From the NCBI RefSeq assembly GCF_001685355.1, contig NZ_CP016438.1, positions 6,262,001 to 6,326,000 on the forward strand: a stretch of 64,000 nt of DNA, written 5' to 3'. Below are positions 1 to 8,681 of this stretch, piece by piece. The stretch comes from Streptomyces lincolnensis (lineage in GTDB: Bacteria; Actinomycetota; Actinomycetes; Streptomycetales; Streptomycetaceae). The position numbers and the translations under genes are program-made. Position 1 is the stretch's first letter; the number at the start of each line of letters is the position of its first letter. Under the pieces are notes generated by a model. It was not told where the DNA came from. It saw nothing but the letters and a program-made list of their open reading frames with translations, and ran no database searches.

Positions 1-908
1 TCGGGCGGCAGTGCCCGCGCGCCCGGGAGTTCACCGGCGCCCCGGCCACCGAGGTGTGGGCCGAGGGCCTGGCCGCGCACGCCGTCGGCGACTGGACCGC
101 CGCCGAGCCCCGGCTCGTGGGAGCGCTCCTCACCCTGGCCGCCGAGAGCGCCCCGGTGCAGGACCGGCAGGAACTGCTCAGCCAGTACCTCGACCTGCGC
201 CTCACCCGGGAGACCGACCTGCCCGCGCTCACCGAGGCCGTCGCCCTCTACGCCGAGCAGCGCCGCAACCGCATGCGCGGCCCCGTCACCGACCCCACCG
301 TCGGCGGCGTGCAGTGGATCACCCTCGGTGAGTTCCGCAACCAGATCGCCGGCAAGTCGATCTGCCTGATCGCCAACTCCGGGCGGGTCGGCGCCAGTTC
401 GATGGGCTCGCGGATCGACGACTACGACCTCGTCGTGCGCTTCAACTCCTACCGGATCGACCCGAAGCACACCGGTGGCCGCACCGACATCCACGTCACC
501 ATCCACAAGCACGGCTTCAACTGGGACCAGCGCGTCACCACCCGGCTGGTGTTCGGCGGGGTCTCCGGCGACTGGAAGTACTCGCTGCGCAACCGCCTGG
601 TGCCCGGCGCCCAGACCTACCTCGGCGACGAGTCGCTGCGCTGGCCCGTCCGCAACATCGGCAAGGTCTCCACCGACGTCTGGTCGGGCATCCCGACCTC
701 CGGCTTCAACATGCTCTGGCTGTTGGACTTCCTGGACGTCAGCCCCACCCTCGACCTGATCGGCTTCGACTTCTACGAGAGCGGCGCCTACCGGGTGCCC
801 GAGGCGATGAAGCTGGCCATCACGTCCGTGCACGAGTACACCAGCGAGAAGGAGTGGGTCATGCAGCGGGCCCAGAGCGTGACCGACATGAGGATCTCCC
901 TGCGATGA
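1..908 (+). CDS. GT29-like sialyltransferase (5' end outside window)
   Basis: The frame is open from base 3, so the start lies upstream; an internal GTG at 54 is not needed. The protein carries an animal-type GT29 signature. Around bases 357-460 is a sialylmotif L-like segment (CLIANSGRVG, then DDYDLVVRFN). Around 675-775 is a sialylmotif S-like segment (GIPTSGFNMLWLLDFL, then LIGFDFY). Near 828 is a motif VS-like HEYTSEKEW. Such enzymes transfer sialic acid from CMP-sialic acid. The stop overlaps the next start (ATGA at 905-908), so the two are translationally coupled. Placement in a locus with NeuA- and NeuB-like genes supports a role with a nonulosonic acid donor. The residues upstream of the GT29 part look helical, possibly TPR-like. 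The acceptor is unknown. Confidence 0.8.
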   Translation, partial: GRQCPRAREFTGAPATEVWAEGLAAHAVGDWTAAEPRLVGALLTLAAESAPVQDRQELLSQYLDLRLTRETDLPALTEAVALYAEQRRNRMRGPVTDPTVGGVQWITLGEFRNQIAGKSICLIANSGRVGASSMGSRIDDYDLVVRFNSYRIDPKHTGGRTDIHVTIHKHGFNWDQRVTTRLVFGGVSGDWKYSLRNRLVPGAQTYLGDESLRWPVRNIGKVSTDVWSGIPTSGFNMLWLLDFLDVSPTLDLIGFDFYESGAYRVPEAMKLAITSVHEYTSEKEWVMQRAQSVTDMRISLR

Positions 909-3235
909 CCACGACCTCCCCGATACCCGCCGCCACCCGGGCGCCCGCGACCGACGCCCACGCCCTCACCGGCAAGCGCCGCATCGCCTTCGCCAGCTAC
1001 GTCGACGAGAACTACCTCCCTGGCTTCCTCGTCCTGCTCAAGAGCCTCGCCCTGTCCAACCCGGGCGTGTGCGAGGACTTCGTCGTCCTCTACGACGACC
1101 TGCGCCCCGGCTCGATCGCGAAGATCCGCGACCTGCACCCGCGCATCGTCCTCAAGCGGGTCGACGCCGACCACTACGACGCGTACAAGAAGGGCGACCA
1201 GGACAACTACCTGGTCCGCAAGGCGTACTTCATCCTGGACGTGTTCCGGATCCGCGAGTACGACACGATCATCACGCTCGACACCGACATGGTCGTCCTC
1301 GGCGACCTCGGTGAACTCCTGCGCCTGCGCGAGGGGCTGGCGGCCGTCCCGCAGTTCTTCTACGGCCGGCACAAGCTCAACTCCGGTCTGCTGGTCATCC
1401 AGCGCGAGTACCTGACCGACGAGTTCTGCGCGAAGCTGGACCGCTGCGGACGCTCCGGTGACTACGAGCTGGACAAGCACGACCAGGGCATTCTCAACGC
1501 CGTCCTGGACGGCGACTTCCTGCGCCTCGACGCCCGCTACAACTTCGTCAAGCGGCGGCTCTCCGGCGACCTGCCCGTCCCGGACGACACCGCGATCCTG
1601 CACTTCACCGGCCGCCACAAGCCCTGGCAGGGCGGCGAGAGCGGGTACTCCCAGGCGGAGGAGCGCTGGCGGTCGTACGACCTGGACGACGCCGACTTCC
1701 ACGCCGCGTACCTGGCCTGCTCCGGCGGCCTCCACCACGACCTGCTCGTCCACTACGGCACCCCGCACGTGGCCCGCACCGGTGACGTCGAGGCCGCCCG
1801 CAAGGTGGCCGCCGCGCACATCGCGTCCGGCGACTACCAGGACGCCGTCGACATCCTGAGCGGTGTGCACATCCCGCTGGACGAGGCCTGGCCGCACGAG
1901 GTCCTCGGGCACGCCCTGATGAGCGTCTCCCGGTACGAGGAGGCCAGGACCCAGCTGCTGCTGGCCGCCGCCGCCCCCAACCGGGCCGCCACCGCCTACG
2001 CCCGGCTCGCCCAGATGGCCTGGGTGCACGGCGACAACACCGAGGCGCTCAAGTACGCCACGGCCGGTATGTCCGTCGACCCGACCCACCGCCCCAGCCG
2101 GCTGTGGGCACAGCGCGCGGCCGCCGTTCCCTCGCAGGAACTGGGCGCGGCCGAGGACCAGTTGGCGCACGTCGCCTTCTACATGGACCGTCAGGGCAAC
2201 GCCGGCGACAAGCTGCTCCCGGAGAGCGTCCGCTCCGCCTTCGGCCCGGACACCGGCTCGCGCCGCTGGTACCCGGTGCACGCCCACCGCCTCTTCGACG
2301 AGGCCGCCCTCCAGCGGGTCAACCGCCGCCGGGGCCTGGTCATCGGCGGTGGCGGCCTGTTCATCCCGGACACCATGCCCAACGGCAACAGCGCCTGGCA
2401 GTGGAACGTCCCGGACGAACTGCTCAAGCGCATCGACGTCCCCGTCGCGGTCTTCGCCGTCGGCTTCAACGCCTTCGACGGCCAGTCCTACCGGGCCGGC
2501 CGCTTCCGGGAGTCGCTCCGGCTCCTGGTCGAGCAGTCCTCCTTCTTCGGACTGCGCAACCACGGCTCGATCGAGAAGGTCCGGGCCATGCTCCCGGACC
2601 ACCTGCACGGCAAGATCCGCTTCCAGCCCTGCCCCACCACGGTCACCCGGCAGCTGGTGCCCGACTGGCAGGACCCGGCCGAGCGCGACGACACCATCCT
2701 GATCAACGCCGCCTACGACCGCGCGGGCCTGCGCTTCGGCCACGACTACGGCTACTTCCTGGCCCAGATGGCCCAGGCGGTACGGGACCTGGGCGAGCTG
2801 GCCGAGGTGCGGTGCGTGGCGCACTCGCTGGACGACGAGAAGATCGCCTTCGACCTGCGCCGCGAGCACGGCATCTCGCTGCCCGTCATCCCGATGTACG
2901 ACTTCGAGAACAAGGAGATCCTCGACCTCTACGCCCGCACCAAGCTGGTCATCGGCATGCGCGGCCACGCGGGCATGATCCCCTTCGGTGCCGGCACCCC
3001 GATCATCAGCCTCATCTCGCACCCGAAGATGGCGTACTTCCTGCGGGACATCGAGCGCCCCGAGTGGGGCGTCTCCGTCCACGACCGCCATCTCGCGGCA
3101 CGTCTGGTCGAGCGGTCGAAGGACCTCCTCGCCGACCACGCCAAGACGGTCGCCGACGTGCACGGCCGGCAGCGGGAGCTGTGGCGGGCCACCGAGGCGA
3201 ACGCGGCCGACCTACGGGTCATCCTGGGCGGCTGA
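905..3235 (+). CDS. GT8 glycosyltransferase / polysaccharide pyruvyl transferase fusion
   Basis: This 776-aa protein appears bifunctional. Residues about 25-270 form a GT8-like domain with the metal-binding DTD at 126-128, the LNSGLLVI segment at 158-165 and the HFTGRHKPW box near 231, all typical of the family. Residues about 300-410 are Ala-rich helical repeats resembling TPRs. Residues about 421-765 match the polysaccharide pyruvyl transferase fold (CsaB/WcaK type): RQGNAGDKLL, VIGGGGLFIPD and GMRGHAGMIPFGAGTP near 680. The start is the ATG overlapping the upstream stop, rather than the in-frame ATG at 854. The likely role is adding a hexose and a pyruvate ketal to a surface glycan. Sugar specificity cannot be read from sequence. 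Confidence 0.85.
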   Translation: MTTTSPIPAATRAPATDAHALTGKRRIAFASYVDENYLPGFLVLLKSLALSNPGVCEDFVVLYDDLRPGSIAKIRDLHPRIVLKRVDADHYDAYKKGDQDNYLVRKAYFILDVFRIREYDTIITLDTDMVVLGDLGELLRLREGLAAVPQFFYGRHKLNSGLLVIQREYLTDEFCAKLDRCGRSGDYELDKHDQGILNAVLDGDFLRLDARYNFVKRRLSGDLPVPDDTAILHFTGRHKPWQGGESGYSQAEERWRSYDLDDADFHAAYLACSGGLHHDLLVHYGTPHVARTGDVEAARKVAAAHIASGDYQDAVDILSGVHIPLDEAWPHEVLGHALMSVSRYEEARTQLLLAAAAPNRAATAYARLAQMAWVHGDNTEALKYATAGMSVDPTHRPSRLWAQRAAAVPSQELGAAEDQLAHVAFYMDRQGNAGDKLLPESVRSAFGPDTGSRRWYPVHAHRLFDEAALQRVNRRRGLVIGGGGLFIPDTMPNGNSAWQWNVPDELLKRIDVPVAVFAVGFNAFDGQSYRAGRFRESLRLLVEQSSFFGLRNHGSIEKVRAMLPDHLHGKIRFQPCPTTVTRQLVPDWQDPAERDDTILINAAYDRAGLRFGHDYGYFLAQMAQAVRDLGELAEVRCVAHSLDDEKIAFDLRREHGISLPVIPMYDFENKEILDLYARTKLVIGMRGHAGMIPFGAGTPIISLISHPKMAYFLRDIERPEWGVSVHDRHLAARLVERSKDLLADHAKTVADVHGRQRELWRATEANAADLRVILGG

Positions 3236-3238
3236 CCC

Positions 3239-4933
3239 ATGGCGACCGCCCTGGCCGACGAGGCCTCCGCCGAGGCCCGGCCGCGCCGGCGCGGCCACCG
3301 GTCACCCCTGTGGTGGCCGGTGGTCGCCCTGCCCGCCGCCGTGGCCGTGGTGTACACCGCGGCCACCCGGGGGCTCACCGGCGACCTGCACTACGTCCTC
3401 GCGGCCCTGCGCACCGGCCGCGCGGCCGGCTATTCCCCGTCCGAGGTCTTCACCCACCGCCCGTTCTTCTACCGGTGGTTCGTCGCCCTCCTCGACCGGC
3501 TCGCCCCCTTCGGGGGCACGACGGCGCGCGAGGCGACGATGAACGTGATCGGGGTCCTGCTCGCCGCCGCGGCCGCCTACGCGCTCCACGCGGCCCTGGT
3601 GCGCCGAACGAGCGGGCGTGAGGCCGCACTGACGGCCGGCGCCACCGGCCTGGCCCTGGCGCTCGCGCCCCGCAACGACTTCCTCCAGCCGGAGTGGGCG
3701 GCGGTGGTCCTCACCGTGGTCGCCGTGGCCGCCGCACTCGGCCTCCGGCGCCCCTGGCCGGCGGCCCTGCTCGCGGCGCTCCCGCTCGGGCTCGCGGTGA
3801 TGATGAAGTACTCCACGGCCGCGACCGCCGCGATCGGCGTGCTCCTCGTCTACGCGGTCGACCGGGGCCGGGCGGTGCGGATCGCCGTGGTCGGCGTGCC
3901 CAGCGCGCTGGCGCTGTTCGGCATGAGCGTCCTGGCCGGGTCCCACGAGTGGCAGTGGACCGAGGACATGCCGCAGATCAACCAGTCGGCCCTCAGCCGT
4001 ACCGGCATCCGCCCGCACTTCATCCTCGACCGCTCCCTGGACTTCCTCGCGGACCGCGCGATCGCGAGCCCGGTGCTGCTGCTCCTGCCGGGCGCGCTGC
4101 TGCTGGTCCTCACCCGGGTCCGGGGCCGGCTGCGGCGGGCCGAACTTCTCGCGGTGGCCGTGCTCGTCGGCCTCGCCGCGCAGGCCGTCGTGGTCGTCCA
4201 GGGCAACTGGTTCCTCTACCACGGGGCACAGATGCCCGTGGTGGCGGCGGCCCTGTGGGGCGTCGCGGTCGGGGGCGCCCGCCGCTCGCCGCCGTGGTGC
4301 TTCGGGGCGGTGTCCCTGCTGTACGGCATGGCGCCCGTGGTCTACGCGCAGCTGCCCGAGGAGTCGCAGCGGTCGTGGGAGGTGGCGGTGGCGGCGCTGG
4401 TCGCGCTGCTCGCGGCCACGGCGGACGTGGTGCTGGACAAGCGCCGGACCCGCAGCCGGTCGGCCGTCCTGGTCGCCCTGTCCGGTGTCGTCCTGCTGAC
4501 CGCGAGCATCTGGCCGGGCTCCCCGCACCTGGTGCAGTACGGCAAGGTCACCAGCACCGGCGCCGAGTACCTGCGCTCGCAGCGCAACGCCGCCGAGGAC
4601 GCCGACCGGATCCGCGCCGAGCTGCCGCCCGGCGCCCCGGTGCTGTACCTGGCCTTCGGCGAGGCGGCGTACGACCTCGGCCACCCGGCCCGGTGCCGCT
4701 ACCCGATCGCCACGTTCCTCCAGCGCACCCGCTATCTGCCGGACGTGGCCGAGCTGAAGTCGTTCAAGGAGAACGCCGACTGCGTCGACCACGGCCCGGC
4801 CCCGTACGCGGTCCTGGAGCGGCCCTGGTTCCAGCCGGGCCGCGTCGACCCGGAGCTGTGGCGCCGGGTCACCGCGGTGTACGACTGCCCCCGTGGCGGG
4901 ACCGAGCGGCTGGTGCTGTGCGTCAGGCGGTGA
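3239..4933 (+). CDS. Multispanning membrane glycosyltransferase-like protein (GT-C type)
   Basis: This 564-aa protein has about ten hydrophobic segments in its first 430 residues and an extracytoplasmic, Cys-containing C-terminal part. Only three bases separate it from the previous stop, so it belongs to the same transcript. An early acidic loop and the overall layout resemble the GT39/GT87-like GT-C enzymes that use polyprenyl-phosphate sugars at the outer membrane face. No diagnostic motif lets me name the sugar. The last 11 bases overlap tail-to-tail with the oppositely oriented FAD enzyme. A function in assembling or decorating the surface polymer is inferred from context. Confidence 0.75.
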   Translation: MATALADEASAEARPRRRGHRSPLWWPVVALPAAVAVVYTAATRGLTGDLHYVLAALRTGRAAGYSPSEVFTHRPFFYRWFVALLDRLAPFGGTTAREATMNVIGVLLAAAAAYALHAALVRRTSGREAALTAGATGLALALAPRNDFLQPEWAAVVLTVVAVAAALGLRRPWPAALLAALPLGLAVMMKYSTAATAAIGVLLVYAVDRGRAVRIAVVGVPSALALFGMSVLAGSHEWQWTEDMPQINQSALSRTGIRPHFILDRSLDFLADRAIASPVLLLLPGALLLVLTRVRGRLRRAELLAVAVLVGLAAQAVVVVQGNWFLYHGAQMPVVAAALWGVAVGGARRSPPWCFGAVSLLYGMAPVVYAQLPEESQRSWEVAVAALVALLAATADVVLDKRRTRSRSAVLVALSGVVLLTASIWPGSPHLVQYGKVTSTGAEYLRSQRNAAEDADRIRAELPPGAPVLYLAFGEAAYDLGHPARCRYPIATFLQRTRYLPDVAELKSFKENADCVDHGPAPYAVLERPWFQPGRVDPELWRRVTAVYDCPRGGTERLVLCVRR

Positions 4934-6188
4934 TGCCGAGCGCGGCCGTCACCTTACGGGCCATCGCCACCGAGTAGCTCTGCCCCCGGTCCTGCGGGTA
5001 GATCTGCGCCATCGTCGCCAGCGTGACCCGGCTCATGGGTGTCTCATGGGCCGGGATCAGCGCCCGGTACTCGGGCGTGACCACCGGCTGCGCGAACCCG
5101 GCCCTGGAGAAGTGCCAGTCCTTGATCCAGGCCGTATCGAAGTCCGGGTTCACCCGCCGCAGATACGGCACGAACCGCTCCAGCAGCTCGGCCGGGTCGG
5201 TCGTGAACCGCCAGTCCTCGCGCTCCACGTAGTTGCCGACGTAGAGGATGTGCCGGCCGCCGTAGACCGACGGGTCGATCATCCGGGTGTGCTCGACCAC
5301 CGCGAGGAACGGGAAGTCCGGCTCGTTGATGTTGAGCCAGTAGTACGGGATCACACTGCGGTCCAGTTCGAGGACGAAGCAGGTGGCGCCCAGGTACTGG
5401 TTGCGCCAGACCGTGTCGTCGGCCGACAGGCCCGCCGCCTTGGCGAAGACGGGCTGCGGGGTGGTGACGATCAGCCGGTCGAAGTCGTACGCCGATCCGT
5501 CGGCGCACCGCACCACCACGGTGTCGTCGTCCTGCCGTATCGATGCCACGGCCTTGCCGAACTCCACCTTGCCGCCGCGCTCCTCGATCCCGTCCCGCAG
5601 CGCCGCGTAGACCCGCTCGAACCCGCCGTCCACATAGCCGAGTTCGAAGGTCCGGCAGTGGATCCGGGCCCACAGCCACGCCATCGACACCTGCTCGGCC
5701 CGGTCCCCGAACTTGCCGCGCAGCAGCGGCTCCCAGATCGACGCCGTCGCCTTCTTCCCGGCCCAGCGCCGCAGCCAGGCCAGCGCGGTCAGGTCGCTGA
5801 ACCGCTCGCCGTCGCGCACCGCCTTCAGCACCGCCGAGGAACCGGCGAAGCGTACGGCGTCGAGGGGGCCGAACTCCGGGAAGCGGAGCATGTCGAGGGG
5901 CGTGGTGAAGTCGATCAGCTTCCCGCCCCGGTAGATACCGGTGGTCGGCCGGTGAAAGCGCAGGGCGTCCCCGAGCCCCAGCTCCTCGATCAGGGCGATC
6001 ATCGCCTTGTCGCTGCGGAAGATGTGGTGGTAGTAGCGCTCCAGCGGAACCCCGCCCACCTCCAACGAGGCCGCGAGCCCGCCGAGTTCGTCCGCCGCCT
6101 CCAGGATGGTCACCCGATGGCCCGCGCGTACGGCGTCCCAGGCGGCGGTCAGACCCGTGGCGCCCGCGCCGACGATGCCGAGGTTCAT
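4923..6188 (-). CDS. NAD(P)/FAD-dependent oxidoreductase, UDP-galactopyranose mutase/amine oxidase-like
   Basis: The 421-aa product starts with a Rossmann FAD-binding motif, GIVGAGATGLTAAWDA, followed by ILEAADELGGLAAS, the pattern of amine oxidase, protoporphyrinogen oxidase and UDP-galactopyranose mutase relatives. The chosen ATG (6186-6188) overlaps the gtrA stop as ATGA; an ATG four codons upstream is also possible. It forms a three-gene unit with gtrA and a GtrB-like GT2. Such trios are common in polysaccharide loci, where the FAD enzyme is thought to modify a nucleotide- or lipid-linked sugar. Whether this is a ring-contracting mutase or a redox enzyme cannot be decided here. Confidence 0.8.
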   Translation of the reverse strand: MNLGIVGAGATGLTAAWDAVRAGHRVTILEAADELGGLAASLEVGGVPLERYYHHIFRSDKAMIALIEELGLGDALRFHRPTTGIYRGGKLIDFTTPLDMLRFPEFGPLDAVRFAGSSAVLKAVRDGERFSDLTALAWLRRWAGKKATASIWEPLLRGKFGDRAEQVSMAWLWARIHCRTFELGYVDGGFERVYAALRDGIEERGGKVEFGKAVASIRQDDDTVVVRCADGSAYDFDRLIVTTPQPVFAKAAGLSADDTVWRNQYLGATCFVLELDRSVIPYYWLNINEPDFPFLAVVEHTRMIDPSVYGGRHILYVGNYVEREDWRFTTDPAELLERFVPYLRRVNPDFDTAWIKDWHFSRAGFAQPVVTPEYRALIPAHETPMSRVTLATMAQIYPQDRGQSYSVAMARKVTAALGITA

Positions 6189-6598
6189 CCGAAACTCCAT
6201 TTTCTGTTGAGCACGAACTGGAGCGCCAGGACCAGCGGCAGCGAGGCCGCCTTGACCACGTTGGCGTCGATCCCCAGGCCGTCGGTGAAGGCGAGGAAGA
6301 GCAGGTTCGTCAGGACGATGCCGGTCAGCCCGACGGCGTAGAACCGCAGGAAGCGCACGAGAAGGCGGTCGCGCCGCTCGAAGGTGAACCGCGCGTTCAG
6401 GACGAAGTTGTTGGCGATGCCCAGCGTCGTGCTGAGCGCGTTGGCGAGCTGTTCGTCCATCCCGGCCGTGTTGTGCAGCAGCAGGAAGGCGACGAGGTCG
6501 AGCACGACCCCGCTGCCGCCGATCAGGGTGTAGCGGACCAGCTGGCGCAGGGTCCTCGGCGGTGCCGCGGCCTCCTCAACGGCGGTCATCGTCGCCAC
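6185..6598 (-). CDS. GtrA family membrane protein
   Basis: A 137-aa protein with four hydrophobic segments and the GtrA signatures RQLVRYTLIGGSGVVLDL near the N-terminus and LQFVLNRKWSFG at the C-terminus. GtrA proteins are thought to flip polyprenyl-phosphate-linked sugars made by a partner GT2 across the membrane. That partner is the gene immediately upstream, which this gene overlaps by 23 bases. The second in-frame ATG at 6589 is an equally plausible start. The downstream FAD enzyme overlaps its stop, so the three are co-translated. The sugar carried is unknown. Confidence 0.9.
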   Translation of the reverse strand: MATMTAVEEAAAPPRTLRQLVRYTLIGGSGVVLDLVAFLLLHNTAGMDEQLANALSTTLGIANNFVLNARFTFERRDRLLVRFLRFYAVGLTGIVLTNLLFLAFTDGLGIDANVVKAASLPLVLALQFVLNRKWSFG

Positions 6599-7601
6599 CG
6601 ATCACCTCGCGCACCAGATACAGCGGGCGCCCCTGCGCCTCGCTGTAGATACGCCCTATGTAGGCGCCGATGACCCCCAGCGACAGCATCTGCGTGCCGC
6701 CCAGGAACAGCACGACACACATCAGCATGGTCCAGCCGGAGACGGTGATGTCGGGCCGGAAGAACTTCATGGCCAGCGCGTAGACGATGCCGAGCAGGGA
6801 GAACGCCAGGACCACGAACCCCAGCCGGGTGATCATCTTCAGGGGTGTGGTGGAGAAGCTGGTGACGCCGTCGACGGCGAGGCGGGCCATCTTGCGCAGC
6901 GGGTACTTCGTCTCGCCCGCGAAGCGCTCGTCGCGGTCGAAGACGACCTCCTTCTGACGGAAGCCCATCGAGGCGACGATCCCGCGCACGAACCGGCTGC
7001 GCTCGCGGTACCGGCACAGCTCGGCGGCGACCTTGCGGTCCAGGAGCCGGAAGTCCCCGGTGTCCAGCGGGATGTCCACGTCGGTGGAGGCCCGCAGGAC
7101 CCGGTAGTACAGGTGCGCGGTGGCCCGCTTGAACGCGGAGTCCTGCCGGGTGCGCCGGCGGGCGTGCACGATGTCCGCGCCCTCGCGCCAGGCGTCGACC
7201 AGCTCCAGGCTGACCCTGGGCGGGTCCTGGAGGTCGGTGTCCATCACGATCACCGCGTCGCCGCCGGCGAGGTCCAGGCCCGCCGTGATGGCGAGCTGGT
7301 GCCCGAAGTTGCGGGCGAGGTCGACCACCCGCACCCGAGGGTCCCGCTCCGCGAGGTCCTTGAGGATCGCGAGTGAGCCGTCGGTGGAGCCGTCGTTGAC
7401 GTACACCAGCTCCGCGTCGAGATCGGGCCGGCCGGCCAGGGCCGCCGTCAGCTCGGTGTGGAAGGCGGCGATGCCGTCCCGCTCGTTGTAGACGGGCAGG
7501 ACGTACGAGATCAGCGGCCGACGGGCGGGCCCCGGCTCCACCGCCGCGAGCGCGACGGGAGCCGGGGGCTGCGCGGACGGACGTATGTCCTGCTGGGTCA
7601 T
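6576..7601 (-). CDS. GT2 polyprenyl-phosphate glycosyltransferase (GtrB/Dpm1-like)
   Basis: The 341-aa protein has an N-terminal GT2 domain: SYVLPVYNERDG near residue 32, YVNDGSTDGS and MDTDLQDPP, the last being diagnostic of the dolichol-phosphate mannosyltransferase/GtrB branch. Two C-terminal transmembrane helices end in IGRIYSEAQGRPLYLV. It would transfer a sugar from an NDP donor to undecaprenyl phosphate on the cytoplasmic face, for flipping by the adjacent GtrA protein. It is first of a three-gene minus-strand unit. Length and layout are normal for the family. Confidence 0.9.
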   Translation of the reverse strand: MTQQDIRPSAQPPAPVALAAVEPGPARRPLISYVLPVYNERDGIAAFHTELTAALAGRPDLDAELVYVNDGSTDGSLAILKDLAERDPRVRVVDLARNFGHQLAITAGLDLAGGDAVIVMDTDLQDPPRVSLELVDAWREGADIVHARRRTRQDSAFKRATAHLYYRVLRASTDVDIPLDTGDFRLLDRKVAAELCRYRERSRFVRGIVASMGFRQKEVVFDRDERFAGETKYPLRKMARLAVDGVTSFSTTPLKMITRLGFVVLAFSLLGIVYALAMKFFRPDITVSGWTMLMCVVLFLGGTQMLSLGVIGAYIGRIYSEAQGRPLYLVREVIGGDDDRR

Positions 7602-7696
7602 CTGGACCCGTCCGCGGTATCGAACGGGTGGGACCCGAAAGGTGTTTGACGCATTGGTGGAAGCTATGGAGGCTTCGTGAATCCCGGGAGAACGGC

Positions 7697-8539
7697 TCAG
7701 CCGTGGGGCGTGAACAACAGGTTCCTCGTCTTCGGCGGGCGGGACGCGGACGAGGGGACGAGCGTGCCGTCGTGTTCGGTGACCCAGTGGGCGTCGTAGC
7801 CGAGGGGTTCGAACTCGGCGAGGAGCGGATCCAGGGGCGCGCCCACCAGGGCCTCCAGCAGGACGGCCGGCCGGTCCCGCTTGAGCACCTGCCGGGCTCC
7901 CCTCAGCACCGACATCTCATGGCCCTCGACGTCGATCTTGACGAGGTCCAGCCGGGTCTCGGCGAACACGTCGTCCAGGGTGAGCAGCCGGATGCGCTTG
8001 AGCTCGGCGTCGGCGGCGGCGCCCTCCAGCGTGGAGCCGGTGGACAGCAGGTTGCCCGCGAAGCGGACGCTGATGTCGGCCCAGCCCGGCTCGTCGGAGA
8101 CGCCCGCCTGGTGGAGCCGGACGTTCTGGACGCCGTTGGAGCGGACGTTCACCGAGAGACGGGCGTGCACCTGGTCCACCGGCTCGAACGCGTGCACCGT
8201 CGCCTTCGGGGCCGCGAGCGCGGCGATCAGCGAGAAGTACCCGACGTGCGCGCCGACGTCGGCGATCGTCCCGCCGCGCGCGGCCAGCCGGGCCCAGGTG
8301 GCGAGGGATCCGGGCTCGTAGCCGAACCGCCCGTTCCACAGGGCGTCGAGGGCGACCGCGTCGTCGTTCACGCAGAACATGACGAACGGTGGGCAATGGG
8401 GGGAATCGATCTCGGCGAAGCCCCGATAAGGGAACTTCTTCCGATGTGTGCGAATGATGTCACCGGTCGCCACCGGCCGGACGGATGGTGCGTGAGCCAG
8501 CATGCGGGCGTTGGCTTCTTCGAGCTGGGGGATACGCAT
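7697..8539 (-). CDS. FkbM family SAM-dependent methyltransferase
   Basis: The 280-aa protein contains the FkbM core: TIADVGAHVGYFSLIAAL is the SAM-binding motif I, HAFEPVD the acidic loop, and LVKIDVEGHEMSVLRGA the signature toward the C-terminus. These enzymes O-methylate small molecules and glycans. I chose the ATG at 8537-8539 over one 28 codons upstream. A strong promoter (CTGACA, 17-bp spacer, TACGAT) ends exactly where this ATG would be the first transcribed codon, so the mRNA is probably leaderless. Context suggests methyl capping or decoration of the surface polysaccharide. Confidence 0.87.
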   Translation of the reverse strand: MRIPQLEEANARMLAHAPSVRPVATGDIIRTHRKKFPYRGFAEIDSPHCPPFVMFCVNDDAVALDALWNGRFGYEPGSLATWARLAARGGTIADVGAHVGYFSLIAALAAPKATVHAFEPVDQVHARLSVNVRSNGVQNVRLHQAGVSDEPGWADISVRFAGNLLSTGSTLEGAAADAELKRIRLLTLDDVFAETRLDLVKIDVEGHEMSVLRGARQVLKRDRPAVLLEALVGAPLDPLLAEFEPLGYDAHWVTEHDGTLVPSSASRPPKTRNLLFTPHG

Positions 8540-8545
8540 TCGGCG

Positions 8546-8574
8546 ATCGTAGGACCGGCCCCGGGGTCTGTCAG
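8546..8574 (-). promoter_or_regulatory. Predicted promoter of the FkbM gene, leaderless
   Basis: Read on the minus strand, CTGACA (8569-8574) and TACGAT (8546-8551) are separated by exactly 17 bases. The expected transcription start falls at about 8539, the A of the start codon. Confidence 0.55.
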
Positions 8575-8600
8575 AGGGTCCGCGGAAATCGAAAAGACGA

Positions 8601-8636
8601 AAAAGGTCGGATCGTGGGTGCACGGTCCGACCTTTT
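8601..8636 (-). terminator. Rho-independent terminator after the polysialyltransferase-family gene
   Basis: Perfect 11-bp arms (8601-8611 and 8626-8636) enclose a 14-base loop. Read on the minus strand the stem ends in TTTT and a T-rich stretch follows. It lies 45 bases beyond the stop at 8682. Confidence 0.75.
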
Positions 8637-8681
8637 CCGATGATCTGCTGTTCGGTAACTCTGAATTCATCCGTAATTCAC

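Noticed and set aside
51..331. Separate start codon at GTG 54 for the first gene
   Set aside because: The frame is open to the window edge with protein-like sequence upstream, so the real start is outside.
788..3163. A 791-aa antisense open frame opposite the GT8/pyruvyltransferase gene
   Set aside because: Val/Asp/Gly-rich translation with no domain; it is the usual high-GC shadow of the real gene on the plus strand.
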